A stretch of 64,000 bases of DNA from Bradyrhizobium arachidis. Lineage in GTDB: Bacteria; Pseudomonadota; Alphaproteobacteria; Rhizobiales; Xanthobacteraceae. The notes beneath the pieces were generated by a model. The model did not search any database and had not been told where the DNA came from. It saw only the letters and a program-made list of their open reading frames with translations. How positions within the stretch are numbered: the stretch's first letter is position 1; each line of letters begins with the position of its first letter. Location of the stretch: NCBI RefSeq assembly GCF_024758505.1, contig NZ_CP077970.1, positions 8,883,501-8,947,500 of the forward strand, given 5' to 3'. Made by a program: the position numbers and the translations under genes. Shown piece after piece: positions 34,130 to 43,242 of this stretch.

Positions 34130-36358
34130 TCAAGCCTTGCCGCTCTGGGCCGCCTTCACCCGCTCCGGCGTGAACGGAACGGTCCGCAGCCGCAGGCCGG
34201 TTGCATCAAAGACGGCGTTGGCGAGCGCGGCGCCGACCGCCGCGCAGGCAGCTTCGCCCGCACCGAGCGGCGGTTCGCTCGGACGATCGACCAGTTGAAT
34301 CTCGATCTGGGGGACATCCGAGAATCTCAGAATCGGATAACCGGCCCAGTCGACGCTCGTCACGCGCGCGCGGTCGAACTTCACCTCCTCCATCAGCACG
34401 CGGCTGATGGTTTGCAGGATGCTGCCCTCGACCTGGGAGCGCACGCCATCGGGATTGATGACCTGTCCGCAATCATGGACGCAGAACACACGCTCGACCT
34501 GGATTTTGCCGCTCGCCTGCTCGACCGCGACTTCCATGCCCATCGCAACCAGCGTCTCGCTATGCTTGTAGTGGATATAGGACACGCCACGGCCGCGGGT
34601 GATCGCCGCGGCGGTGTCCGCGCCCGGCGACGGCCGGGTCTCCCATTTCATCATCGCTGCCAGCCGCTTGATCAGCTCGACGCCGCGCGGGTTCTTCAGA
34701 CCGCGCAGACGAAACGCGATCGGATCGAGCCGGGCCGCGGCGGCCAGCTCGTCCATAAAACTCTCGACGGCAAAACAATTGGCAGGCTTGCCGGGCGAGC
34801 GCAGCGGCGCAGGCCGAAGCGGCGTCTCCTTCAGCCAATGCACGACGACCTGCATCTGGCCGGCCTCATAGGGCGGGTCGCCGTTCTGCGAGATCAACCC
34901 GGTGTTGAGGCCGACGACATTGTCGAGCCCGGCCGCCTGCGGTCCCAAAAGCGGGATATTGAGCAGGCCCTTGGTGGTCTGCGGAATCCACATTTCGGTG
35001 CGCCAGTCCAGGATCCGGCCTTCGGTGTCCACGCTACCCGCGAGATCGAGCAATTGCGGCGGCCCCTTGGGGTCCCAGCCGAGCTCATCGGCGCGCGACC
35101 ATTGCACGCGCACGGGCCGCCCCACCGCCCGCGACAGGATCGCAGCATCGGCGGCCGCGTCCTCGTGGCCGTTCATGCCGTAGCAGCCGGAGCCTTCCAG
35201 ATAGATCAGCCGCACCTTGTCCAGCGGCAGGCCGAGGAAGCGGGCATACGTGACACGGTTGTCGTGCATGCCCTGCGATGCCGTCCAGATCGTCGCCTCA
35301 TCAGCGTGTACGTCGGCGACCGCGCAGGAGGGCCCGAGCGAGGCGTGGCTCTGCATCGGCCAGAAATAGCTGGCGGCCAGCGTCTTCGTGTCCGGCGACT
35401 GCGCCGATGCTGGCGCGCCCTTGGCGACGAGGGTCTCCGCCGTGGCGCCCGGAGCTTCGCGCAGCGATTGCGTGAGCCGGTTCTGGTCCGGCAAGCTCGA
35501 CGCCTCGCTCCATTGCGCGCGCAAGCTGCGCGCGGCGCGGACCGAGGTCCACTCGTCATCGGCCACAACGGCCAGAAAATCCTTGATCCTGACCACCTTC
35601 ACCCCGGCGAGATCCTTGATCGAGTCCTCGTCGACTGAGACAAGCGTGGCGCCGATTGCGGGTGGCCGGATCACGCGCGCATGCAGCATCTCCGGCAGGG
35701 TGAGGTCATGAACGTAGGTCGCCGTTCCCAGGCATTTGGCGGCGACGTCGGGGCGCGGCAGCGGCTTGCCGACGATCGTGTAACTCCTGAAATCCTTGAG
35801 CGGGGCGTTGGGGTCGAGCTTGAGATCGAACTTGCGCCCCTCGAGCAGAGCCGCAAAACCAATCCCTGCGCCGCCAGCCCTCGGCCGAACCTCGCCGTCT
35901 GCGGCGATCAGTTCGTCCGGCTTCAGGTTCAGGCGTTGCGCGGCGAGGTCGACCAGCGCCTTGCGCGCGGTCGCTGCGGCTTGCCGGATCTGCATGCCGC
36001 CGCGCTGGATGCCGCTCGAGCCCGCCGTCCGCCCCTGGTTTGGCGTCAGCGCCGTGTCGCCCTCGATATATTTGATCCTGTCGACGCCGATGCCGAGCTC
36101 CTCGGCCGCGATCTGGGGGATGGCGATGCGAAGTCCCTGACCGAGATCGACCTTGCCGCAATACAGCGTCACGGTGCCGTCTGCGTTCACGGCGAGATAG
36201 GCGTCGACCTGCGTGGCGTCGGTGCGGCGCGACAAGCTGCCAGCAGCCTGCGCGAAGGCTGCACTTGGTGTCAACGTCAGTGCAAATCCGACGGTCAGCG
36301 CGCCGCCCTTGAGGATCGCACGGCGGGAAAGTTGAACCCGATCCAATGATGCACTCAT
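34130..36358 (-). CDS. iorB: Isoquinoline 1-oxidoreductase-type molybdenum hydroxylase, large (beta) subunit
   Basis: The protein has 742 residues. The N-terminus VQLSRRAILKGGALTVGFAL, then TLTPSAAFAQA, is a Tat signal (SRRxxLK), so the complex is exported. The xanthine-dehydrogenase-family molybdenum domains follow: VDAYLAVNADGTVTLYCGKV, DLGQGLRIAIPQIAAEEL, GTATYVHDLTLPEMLHARVI, YGMNGHEDAAADAAILSRAV and VFCVHDCGQVINPDGVRSQV, ending GAGEAACAAVGAALANAVFD. It acts with IorA encoded immediately upstream (1-base gap). These enzymes hydroxylate N-heterocycles or oxidise aldehydes. A cytochrome c subunit, seen in some members, is not adjacent. Confidence 0.9.
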   Translation of the reverse strand: MSASLDRVQLSRRAILKGGALTVGFALTLTPSAAFAQAAGSLSRRTDATQVDAYLAVNADGTVTLYCGKVDLGQGLRIAIPQIAAEELGIGVDRIKYIEGDTALTPNQGRTAGSSGIQRGGMQIRQAAATARKALVDLAAQRLNLKPDELIAADGEVRPRAGGAGIGFAALLEGRKFDLKLDPNAPLKDFRSYTIVGKPLPRPDVAAKCLGTATYVHDLTLPEMLHARVIRPPAIGATLVSVDEDSIKDLAGVKVVRIKDFLAVVADDEWTSVRAARSLRAQWSEASSLPDQNRLTQSLREAPGATAETLVAKGAPASAQSPDTKTLAASYFWPMQSHASLGPSCAVADVHADEATIWTASQGMHDNRVTYARFLGLPLDKVRLIYLEGSGCYGMNGHEDAAADAAILSRAVGRPVRVQWSRADELGWDPKGPPQLLDLAGSVDTEGRILDWRTEMWIPQTTKGLLNIPLLGPQAAGLDNVVGLNTGLISQNGDPPYEAGQMQVVVHWLKETPLRPAPLRSPGKPANCFAVESFMDELAAAARLDPIAFRLRGLKNPRGVELIKRLAAMMKWETRPSPGADTAAAITRGRGVSYIHYKHSETLVAMGMEVAVEQASGKIQVERVFCVHDCGQVINPDGVRSQVEGSILQTISRVLMEEVKFDRARVTSVDWAGYPILRFSDVPQIEIQLVDRPSEPPLGAGEAACAAVGAALANAVFDATGLRLRTVPFTPERVKAAQSGKA

Positions 36359-36359
36359 C

Positions 36360-36821
36360 TCAGCCTCGCTGTCCCGACGCCGCCATGACCGCGCTCACGA
36401 CCCTGGTATGCGAGCCGCAGCGGCAGAGATTGAGCTCCAGCGCCGAGCGTATCTCGCTTTCACTTGGTTTCCGGTTTTTCTCCAGCAGGGCAGCCGCACT
36501 CATGATCATCCCGCTGGTGCAATAGCCACATTGCGGCACCTGGTGCGCGATGAAGGCCGCCTGAAGCGGATGCGGTTTTGCAGCGGTTCCCAGTCCCTCG
36601 AGCGTCGTGATGGACTTGTCTTGCGCATCGGCGACCGTCATCTGGCAGGACTGCACGGCCGTGCCGTCGGCCAGAACCGTGCACGCGCCGCATTGGCCGA
36701 GACCGCAGCCGAACTTGGTCGCCGTCAGGCCGAGGCCGCGCAGCACATAGAGCAGCGGCTTGTCGGCATCGGACTCCACGGACAGCACGCCTTCGTTGAT
36801 ACGTAGCCGGTATCGGGGCAT
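36360..36821 (-). CDS. iorA: Isoquinoline 1-oxidoreductase-type small (alpha) subunit, two [2Fe-2S] clusters
   Basis: The protein has 153 residues. Plant-type cluster: KFGCGLGQCGACTVLADGTA with the further Cys at VQSCQMTV. Second cluster: GYCTSGMIMSAAALLEKNR and LNLCRCGSHTRVVSAV. This is the standard IorA layout. It has no signal and is carried out with folded IorB by the Tat route. It is the upstream gene of the iorA-iorB pair. Confidence 0.93.
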   Translation of the reverse strand: MPRYRLRINEGVLSVESDADKPLLYVLRGLGLTATKFGCGLGQCGACTVLADGTAVQSCQMTVADAQDKSITTLEGLGTAAKPHPLQAAFIAHQVPQCGYCTSGMIMSAAALLEKNRKPSESEIRSALELNLCRCGSHTRVVSAVMAASGQRG

Positions 36822-36975
36822 GTCTTCACTCCCTGTGCGACGCCCACGATGTTAGCTGAAGTCGGAATGCGAATTGAAGGGCCATCGCGGCACAAGGGGG
36901 GCGATCGGGATCACGGATTGTCGACCGCGGCCAGGCATGGCGCGGCGGAACTCGCCCCGACGTCAGGCCGTCAGG

Positions 36976-37464
36976 CTACGGCTTCTTCCGCCGGATGTGC
37001 ACGATGACGTCGAGCCTGGAGATCTCGTGGCCCGGCAGCGCCTGAGGCATCTGCCTGAAGATCAGATCCTGCGAGATGTCGACCAGCACGTCCTCGCCTT
37101 CGAGATAGAAATGGGGATGAACGCTGGTGTCGGTATCGAAGAACGACTTTGAGCCGTCGGCAGAAATCCGGCGCAACAGGCCGGCCTCGGTGAACTGGTT
37201 GAGCGTGTTGTAGACGGTTGCGAGCGACAGCCGCATGTTCGCCGCGGCCGCTTCCTCGAACAACGTCTCCGCCGACACGTGACGATGGCGGTTCAGGAAC
37301 AGGAGCTGCCCCAGCGCCAGGCGCTGGCGGGTCGGCCGCAGGCCGGCGTCGCGCAGCAGGCGTTCGCAATGAGCTGCGGCATCTTCGACGCGCAGCGGCT
37401 CGCTGGGCTCGGGCGCGACCTCGCCGACGTCATCGATGAAGGTCGTGGTGGACAGGATATCCAT
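36976..37464 (-). CDS. irr: Irr-type Fur family regulator (paralogue without GCPWH motif)
   Basis: The product has 162 residues from ATG 37464. Core sequence AGLRPTRQRLALGQLLFLNR, then RHVSAETLFEEAAAANMRLS, LATVYNTLNQFTEAGLLRRI, DTDTSVHPHFYLEGEDVLVD and a C-terminal RLDVIVHIRRKKP match Irr, the haem-responsive iron regulator of rhizobia. The N-terminal haem-regulatory GCPWHD motif of the well-studied B. japonicum Irr is absent here; only AAHCERLLRDAG precedes the HTH. The HxH motif (HPHF) is reduced from HHHY. It therefore looks like the second Irr of Bradyrhizobium. A perfect FixK-type box lies 88 bases upstream, suggesting microaerobic control. Confidence 0.85.
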   Translation of the reverse strand: MDILSTTTFIDDVGEVAPEPSEPLRVEDAAAHCERLLRDAGLRPTRQRLALGQLLFLNRHRHVSAETLFEEAAAANMRLSLATVYNTLNQFTEAGLLRRISADGSKSFFDTDTSVHPHFYLEGEDVLVDISQDLIFRQMPQALPGHEISRLDVIVHIRRKKP

Positions 37465-37552
37465 CGAGGGCCGTCTCTCGGTTTGATCGTACCGGAGCAC
37501 GCGCCTTCGATTGCCCCTGTTGCCATCGGATCGCAAAAACGGCGCTTTCGCT

Positions 37553-37566
37553 TTGATCCGGATCAA
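37553..37566. promoter_or_regulatory. FixK-type box upstream of irr-like gene
   Basis: TTGATCCGGATCAA is a perfect palindrome fitting TTGA-N6-TCAA. It lies 88 bases before the irr-like start and is oriented symmetrically. The rhizobial regulator FixK2 is the expected ligand. Confidence 0.7.
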
Positions 37567-37697
37567 ATTTGGCGGCGTCGCCGCCGCGCCTGAACACAGC
37601 TACGCGCCCGAGCTGGATCTCTGCAGTGCCCGGACAAAAAGTGCGCGCGCCGGCGGCATAACGCGGTCCGCCGCAGCGTATACAAGAATAGCGCCGT

Positions 37698-37988
37698 CTA
37701 TCTGGCCGGAGGATTGGTGTTGCTCCAGGTCGGAACCGCGTTGGTCACGCCGACCGACGGCCAATTGTATGTTCCGACCGAGGGCGCTGTGACCGTCCCG
37801 ACCGTCTGTCCGGAACTCCCGTAAGTCCTGGGCTGCGCCGCCGACACTCCGGCGCTCCCGATGGTCGGGGACGGCACGCTCGTGCTGTAATGCCGGCTGG
37901 ACCTGTACTTCTTCGCTTCAGCTGCGAAGGGCGCTACCGCCAGCCCGAGGGCGACAAATGCAGCAATGGCGAGTCTTGTGCTTGTCAT
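37698..37988 (-). CDS. Small exported protein, Ser/Gly/Val rich
   Basis: The precursor is 96 residues starting MTSTRLAIAAFVALGLAVAP, then FAAEAKKYRSS, a Sec signal peptide. The mature part (STSVPSPTIGSAGVSAAQPR, TVGTVTAPSVGTYNWPSVGV) has low complexity and beta-turn character. No family is recognised. Confidence 0.65.
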   Translation of the reverse strand: MTSTRLAIAAFVALGLAVAPFAAEAKKYRSSRHYSTSVPSPTIGSAGVSAAQPRTYGSSGQTVGTVTAPSVGTYNWPSVGVTNAVPTWSNTNPPAR

Positions 37989-38162
37989 GACTGATCCTTT
38001 CGCTGACGCGGCTCCATTGCACTGGCCATGCATTGATCGAACGGCTTTATAACGCCCGACATGCGCAAATGTGCCGCGCTCGCGCGGGCCGCGGCGCTGT
38101 CTTCGGATGGCCCCGAATCAGCGCTAGTCATTCACCTCATCGACTTCGCGCATTGAGGCGAC

Positions 38163-38483
38163 ATGACCGGACCTGAACTGAAGCAACTGCGCGCCGACCT
38201 CTCCGACGCGATCGGCAAGAAGCTGACGGCCGCCGACATGGCGAAGCTGTGCGGATTGCCGGCCACCGGCGGCGCGGACACGATCCGGCGCTGGGAGGTG
38301 AAGGGCACGACCGCAGCGGCGACCAAGGTGCTCCGCGTGCTCGCGATGGCGAGCGAGCGCTATCCGATCATGGACAGTTTCAACGTGTTCGACCGTCATA
38401 CCGTCCACGAGAAGGACCGGCCCGCACGCCGCGCCGAGTTTCGCGAGCAGATGCGCGAGGAAGTGCGACGACGACTTGGTTAA
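38163..38483 (+). CDS. Small helix-turn-helix protein
   Basis: The product has 106 residues. MTGPELKQLRADLSDAIGKK, then LTAADMAKLCGLPATGGADT and IRRWEVKGTTAAATKVLRVL, resemble Xre-type DNA-binding domains in which the recognition helix contains TIRRWE. The C-terminal part is charged and helical (RRAEFREQMREEVRRRLG). It is probably a small transcription factor; target unknown. Confidence 0.65.
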   Translation: MTGPELKQLRADLSDAIGKKLTAADMAKLCGLPATGGADTIRRWEVKGTTAAATKVLRVLAMASERYPIMDSFNVFDRHTVHEKDRPARRAEFREQMREEVRRRLG

Positions 38484-38706
38484 CGGGGGCTTGCACGCCA
38501 GCGGCCAGCACCTGCGATTTTTAACCCTTCCTTCAGCCTTTCTTTACCCGCTGTTAGGCACAAAAATCATTTACCGGCCAATAAGTTAGGTCGCCATTCA
38601 TTGTGCCACGCGAGTGACAGCATTTTAGTCGAAAGCCCGCTATCTGCGTAACCAACGACGGCGCCAGTGGCGCGCCTGCCGGGTTTTGAGTGTTGGAGTA
38701 AAGACG

Positions 38707-39438
38707 ATGAAGAAGATTCTGTTCGCGACCGTTGCGCTGCTCGCCTTGAGCGCGGCCGCCCCCGCCCTCGGTGCCGACCTCGGCAACCGTTCCTATTACA
38801 AGCAGCAGCCTGCGCCCGCTTATGCCGCGCCGCTCTACAACTGGACCGGCTTCTATCTCGGTGCGCATCTCGGCGGCGCCTTCTCGAGCGACAGCAATTT
38901 CAGCGGCCTGACCACCGGCAACAACGGCAATGGCCGTTTCCTCGGTGGCTTGCAGGTCGGCGCCGACTGGCAGTTCAACCCGAACTGGGTGGTCGGCGTC
39001 GAAGGCCAGTATTCCTGGCTCTCCGGCAGCGTCGGCGCGGTGTTCCCCGGCGGCTACGTCTACACCAACAACCAGCGCGGCCTCGGCTCGATCACCGGCC
39101 GCGTCGGCTACACCTGGGGTCCCGGCCTGCTCTATGTGAAGGGCGGCTACGCCTATTCGGACAACAACGAGAATGTGACGCTCGGCGGCGTCGGCGTGCC
39201 CTTCGCCATCAACGGCAACCACCGCGACGGCTACACTGTTGGCGCCGGCATCGAATACATGTTCGCCCCGAACTGGTCGGCCAAGGCGGAGTACCAGTAC
39301 TACAATTTCGGCAAGGCCAACTTCATCGCGCCGCTCGCCATGGTGCCGGCCGGCAGCTTCACCACCGACGACCACACCGTGAAGGCGGGCGTCAACTACC
39401 GCTTCAACTGGGGCGGCCCGGTCGTCGCCCGTTATTGA
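38707..39438 (+). CDS. Omp31-like outer-membrane beta-barrel protein
   Basis: The protein has 243 residues from ATG 38707 (TTGGAGTAAAGACG upstream). The signal peptide is MKKILFATVALLALSAAAPA. Then come the Omp25/Omp31 features: a YNWTGFYLGAHLGGAFSSDS first strand, LGGLQVGADWQFNPNWVVGV, SITGRVGYTWGPGLLYVKGG, WSAKAEYQYYNFGKANF and a C-terminal VNYRFNWGGPVVARY ending on an aromatic residue. It is an eight-stranded barrel by family. A strong terminator follows 27 bases after the stop. A second barrel of this group is encoded at 48497. Confidence 0.92.
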   Translation: MKKILFATVALLALSAAAPALGADLGNRSYYKQQPAPAYAAPLYNWTGFYLGAHLGGAFSSDSNFSGLTTGNNGNGRFLGGLQVGADWQFNPNWVVGVEGQYSWLSGSVGAVFPGGYVYTNNQRGLGSITGRVGYTWGPGLLYVKGGYAYSDNNENVTLGGVGVPFAINGNHRDGYTVGAGIEYMFAPNWSAKAEYQYYNFGKANFIAPLAMVPAGSFTTDDHTVKAGVNYRFNWGGPVVARY

Positions 39439-39465
39439 GCGCTAACCACGATCCATCGCGCGACG

Positions 39466-39498
39466 AAGGGCCGGCAGCTTTGCCGGCCCTTCTTTTTT
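39466..39498 (+). terminator. Rho-independent terminator
   Basis: An 11-base perfect stem AAGGGCCGGCA / TGCCGGCCCTT with a 4-base loop (GCTT) is followed by a T-run (TCTTTTTT). It ends the Omp31-like transcription unit. Confidence 0.92.
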
Positions 39499-39601
39499 CG
39501 CCGTATGGAAAGCGCAAGCGATTGCACCACTTGCGATTTTTTAACTGGCTGCCCCGATACTGCCGCCCGCAATCAAAAGTAGGGCGTTGGGGGAAATTCA
39601 G

Positions 39602-41746
39602 ATGGCTATCCGCTTGAGCATAGGCAAATTCAGGCTTCCTCGCATCTCGCTGCCGAAGTGGGGCGTCAGAGGCAGCCTGTTCGCGGCTTTCGCGGTCATC
39701 GCCGCCATGGGGCTCGTGATCTCGGCCGGCGCCAGCCTCGTGCTGCAAAATCTCGGCGGCCGCATGGTCGATCTGAGCGGACGCGACATTCCGCGGCTCG
39801 CCGCGAGCCTGCAATTGTCGGCGCTGAGTGCAAGCCTCGCCGCGCAGGGCCCGGCCCTGCTCGCAGCCCCCACCGAGGAAGCGCTGAACGAGCGCACCAA
39901 GAAGCTCCAGGAATTGCAGCAGCAGACCCAGCAGAAGCTCGGCGAGATCATCGAGCTCGGCGCCGACAAGACCGTCGTCTCCGGCCTCAGCGAGACCATG
40001 AAGGCGATCAACGAGGCGGCACAGAGCCTCGCCAAGGCCGCGCGCGAGCGGCTGGAGATCGCGGCCCTGCACGACAAGCAATACGATGCGCTGCGCAAGG
40101 CGCAGAACGATTTCGTCGGCGCCGCCAGCCCCGCGATGCTGAACGCACAGACCCAGGTCAACGCCATTCTCGCGTCGGCCGATGTCTCCAGCAGCGACGC
40201 CAGCGACGCGGCGCAGACCGTCGGCCAGCTCGGCAATGTCGTCGCCAGCGGCAACCTCGCGGCCGCCGAGATGAGCGCGGCGCTGTCTGCGAACACCACC
40301 GACAAGCTCGACGACATCCAGAAGGGCTTCAAGACCGCGCAGGGTCGCCTGCGCTCCAACCTCGACCTGCTGCCCGAAACGCAGGGCATGAAGATGCTGC
40401 GCGATTCAGCCGACAAGCTACTCGCGCTCGGCACCGGCAAGACCGGCGTGTTCAGCCTGCGCGAAAAGGAGCTCGACGCGATCGACTACGGCCAGACCAT
40501 TCTGGACGAGGCGCGCAAGCTCAATGTCGGCCTCGGTATCAGCGTGCAGCAGCTCGTCGACGGCGTGCAGAAGGAAACCAATGCCTCGACCTTCGAGGCG
40601 CGGCAGGAGATTTCGCTCGCCACCACCGTGATGGTGGGCCTCGGCGCGTTGACGCTGGTCGGCTCGGTGCTGTTCGTCTGGCTCTATGTCGGACGCAACA
40701 TCCTGCGCCGCATCAGCGGCCTGCAGCGCTCGATGCAGGTGCTGTCCGCCGGCGATCTCGACACCGAGATCTTCCGCTCCAAGCAGCATGACGAGATCGG
40801 CGCGATGGCGGATACGCTGCAAGTATTCCGCGAGAGCATGATCGAGGCGCGCGCGCTGTCGGGCGAGCAGGACAAGGACCGCGTCGCCAAGGCCGAACGC
40901 GCCTCGCGCATGGAAGCCCAGATCTCCTCGTTCGAAGGCACGGTGCGCGGCGCGCTCGACAGCCTGTCGCAATCGGCCAACTCGATGCAGTCGACCGCGC
41001 AGAGCATGTCCACGACCGCCGACCAGTCCAACGCGCTGGTGAACGCGGTTGCCTCGGCCGCCGAGGAGACCTCGGTCAACGTGCAGACCGTGTCGGCCGG
41101 TACCGAGCAATTGTCGTCCTCGATCGCCGAGATCAGCCGTCAGGTCGTCACCTCGGCCGAGATCGCCAAGAAGGCGGTCAATGAGGCCGGTGCGACGGAC
41201 GCCACCGTGCAGGGTCTTGCCGACAGTGCGAGCCGCATCAGCGTCGTAGTCGATCTCATCCAGACCATCGCCTCGCAGACCAATCTGCTCGCGCTCAACG
41301 CCACCATCGAAGCGGCGCGCGCCGGCGAAGCCGGCCGCGGCTTCGCGGTGGTCGCCTCCGAGGTGAAGAGCCTCGCGAGCCAGACCGCCAAGGCGACGGA
41401 AGAGATCCGCACCCAGATCGCCAGCATGCAGCAGGTCACGACCTCGGCGGTCGGCGCCATCCGTGGCATCGGCCAGACCATCGGCGAGATCAACAACGTG
41501 ACGACGGCGATTGCGGCTGCGGTCGAGCAGCAGGGCGCGGCCACCCGCGAGATCGCCCGCAACATCCAGCATGCCGCTGGCGGCACCAGCGAGGTCTCCA
41601 GCAACATCGTCGGCGTCTCCACCGCGTCAGCGGAAGCGGGCGCTGCGGCCACCGAAGTGCTGACCGCCTCCGACGCGCTCCGCCGCGAGGCCGACGTGCT
41701 GCGCTCGGAGATCGACGCGTTCCTCAACAACATCCGGGCGGCCTGA
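39602..41746 (+). CDS. Methyl-accepting chemotaxis protein
   Basis: The protein has 714 residues from ATG 39602 (GGGGGAAATTCAG upstream). Membrane helices lie at about 24-45 ([20 protein letters not shown]) and about 345-367 ([20 protein letters not shown]). The roughly 300 residues between them form a helical periplasmic domain without a recognisable Cache/PAS motif. HAMP follows ([38 protein letters not shown]). Then comes the cytoplasmic hairpin with the conserved tip [20 protein letters not shown] and [20 protein letters not shown]. No che genes are nearby. The ligand is unknown; no C-terminal CheR-tethering pentapeptide is seen. Confidence 0.93.
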   Translation: MAIRLSIGKFRLPRISLPKWGVRGSLFAAFAVIAAMGLVISAGASLVLQNLGGRMVDLSGRDIPRLAASLQLSALSASLAAQGPALLAAPTEEALNERTKKLQELQQQTQQKLGEIIELGADKTVVSGLSETMKAINEAAQSLAKAARERLEIAALHDKQYDALRKAQNDFVGAASPAMLNAQTQVNAILASADVSSSDASDAAQTVGQLGNVVASGNLAAAEMSAALSANTTDKLDDIQKGFKTAQGRLRSNLDLLPETQGMKMLRDSADKLLALGTGKTGVFSLREKELDAIDYGQTILDEARKLNVGLGISVQQLVDGVQKETNASTFEARQEISLATTVMVGLGALTLVGSVLFVWLYVGRNILRRISGLQRSMQVLSAGDLDTEIFRSKQHDEIGAMADTLQVFRESMIEARALSGEQDKDRVAKAERASRMEAQISSFEGTVRGALDSLSQSANSMQSTAQSMSTTADQSNALVNAVASAAEETSVNVQTVSAGTEQLSSSIAEISRQVVTSAEIAKKAVNEAGATDATVQGLADSASRISVVVDLIQTIASQTNLLALNATIEAARAGEAGRGFAVVASEVKSLASQTAKATEEIRTQIASMQQVTTSAVGAIRGIGQTIGEINNVTTAIAAAVEQQGAATREIARNIQHAAGGTSEVSSNIVGVSTASAEAGAAATEVLTASDALRREADVLRSEIDAFLNNIRAA

Positions 41747-41751
41747 CCACC

Positions 41752-41866
41752 GTCATTCCGGGGCGGTGCGCCAGCACCGAACCCGGAATCCCGCCCAACA
41801 ATCTCGGGATTCCCCGATCGCAACTGCGCATCTGAGGTTCGCGCTTATCGCGCGCCGCGGAATGAC
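41752..41866. repeat. Palindromic intergenic repeat, copy 2
   Basis: It begins GTCATTCCGGGGC and ends GCCGCGGAATGAC, with internal CCCGGAATC and GATTCC segments, related to the element at 18267-18358 but with an expanded and diverged centre. Confidence 0.75.
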
Positions 41867-41936
41867 GGCTATGCGGGGGATCGTACGGCCCGTTTTTCGG
41901 CTGGCGTCCCGTCCCCTCTGCGGGTACCGATAGAAG

Positions 41937-42998
41937 ATGAATTCGAAAACCGACACCGTGCAGTCCTCGGCCGAGGCGCTGCGTTATCCCTGGGAACAGC
42001 ACCCCGACCCCGAAGAGGTCGTCGAGGTACGGCCCGGCGTGCTGTGGGTGCGGCTCAAGCTGCCGTTCCGCCTCAACCACGTGAACATCTACCTGCTCGC
42101 CGACGGCGACGGCTATGCGATGATCGACTCCGGCTTCGGCAATGAGGAGACGATCGAGGCCTGGACAAAGCTGTTCGACGGGCCGCTGAAGGGCGTCCAT
42201 ATCTCGCGCCTGATCGTGACGCATTCCCACCCCGATCATGTCGGCCTCGCCGGCTGGGTCGTCGAGCGGTTCAACTGCCCGCTGCAGATGTCGCAGGTCG
42301 AGTATCTGCAATCGGTCTATCACCAGAACCGCGGCACCGAAGAGCGCCGCAACGCGCAGCGGCTGTTCTTCCGCCGTCACGGCATGGACGAGTCGCTCAC
42401 CGAAAAGCTGCTCGGCCGCGGCCAGGATTATCTGAAGCGCGTGTCGGTGCTGCCGCCGTCCTATCACCGCATCTCGCATGGCGACGACGTCGTGATCGGC
42501 CCGCGCCGCTTCAAGGTGATCACCGGCGGCGGGCATGCGCTCGACCAGGTGATGCTGTATTGCGCCGACGACAAGCTGTTCCTGTCCGCCGACCAGGTGC
42601 TGAGCAAGATCTCGCCGAACGTCAGCGTCTGGGCGGTCGAGCCCGAGCAGAACTCGCTCGGCGAATATCTGGCCTCGCTCGCGAGCCTGACCACGACGCT
42701 GCCCTATGACGTGCTGGTGCTGCCCGGCCATGGCGTGCCGTTCTACGGCTTGAAGACCCGCATCAAGCAGCTCGCCGATCACCACGAGGACCGCTGCCGG
42801 CTGATTGCCGAGGCCTGCCGCGAGGTGCCGCAGACCTCGAAGGATCTGGTGCCGGTCGTATTCCACAAGCACGTGCTGGACGAGCACCAGATGGGCTTTG
42901 CCGCCGGCGAGCTGGTCGCCCATGTCAATTACATGCTGGTCGAGGGACGGCTGACGGCTGCGACCAAGGACGGCGTGCTGCAGTTCAGGACGACGTGA
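41937..42998 (+). CDS. MBL-fold metallo-hydrolase
   Basis: The product has 353 residues, cytoplasmic. The metallo-beta-lactamase core is HVNIYLLADGDGYAMIDSGF, then LIVTHSHPDHVGLAGWVVER with the HxHxDH zinc motif; GGGHALDQVMLYCADDKLFL supplies the third His and SADQ the bridging Asp. LVLPGHGVPFYGL supplies the last His. A C-terminal extension of about 80 residues (HHEDRCRLIAEACREVPQTS) resembles LACTB2-like hydrolases. Substrate unknown. Confidence 0.9.
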   Translation: MNSKTDTVQSSAEALRYPWEQHPDPEEVVEVRPGVLWVRLKLPFRLNHVNIYLLADGDGYAMIDSGFGNEETIEAWTKLFDGPLKGVHISRLIVTHSHPDHVGLAGWVVERFNCPLQMSQVEYLQSVYHQNRGTEERRNAQRLFFRRHGMDESLTEKLLGRGQDYLKRVSVLPPSYHRISHGDDVVIGPRRFKVITGGGHALDQVMLYCADDKLFLSADQVLSKISPNVSVWAVEPEQNSLGEYLASLASLTTTLPYDVLVLPGHGVPFYGLKTRIKQLADHHEDRCRLIAEACREVPQTSKDLVPVVFHKHVLDEHQMGFAAGELVAHVNYMLVEGRLTAATKDGVLQFRTT

Positions 42999-43092
42999 AG
43001 GCCGACTTCGCCTCGCCCGCATCCGCCTTCGCCAAGGCTTCGGCGGACAGGAGCGGGGCGAGGGAGCCAACCTTTGGGCCCGCCTCAAAAGG

Positions 43093-43106
43093 TTGATCGG
43101 GATCAA
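43093..43106. promoter_or_regulatory. FixK-type box upstream of hemA
   Basis: TTGATCGGGATCAA fits TTGA-N6-TCAA and lies 136 bases before the hemA start. Oxygen-dependent control of hemA through the FixLJ-FixK2 system is established in B. japonicum, which supports the reading. Confidence 0.75.
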
Positions 43107-43178
43107 TCTGCGCCACACCCGGATAGGGCATTTTGCCCAAATGCAGCGCACGCCCAAATATGGGATAGCGCATAGACA

Positions 43179-43199
43179 TTAGAGCTGGAAAAGCTCTAA
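43179..43199. promoter_or_regulatory. Inverted repeat in hemA leader
   Basis: The arms TTAGAGCT and AGCTCTAA are perfect 8-base complements separated by GGAAA, 44 bases before the hemA start. It could be an operator or an mRNA hairpin. The TTAGA/TCTAA half-sites recall Irr iron-control elements but the spacing is different. Confidence 0.45.
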
Positions 43200-43242
43200 G
43201 AATGATCCGCCACGCCGGTCAGGTTCCGCACTGGGTACACCG

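Noticed and set aside
42985..43179. Possible 64-residue gene on the minus strand between the MBL hydrolase and hemA
   Set aside because: It overlaps the end of the hydrolase and the FixK-type box, has no ribosome-binding site and no homology that I recognise.
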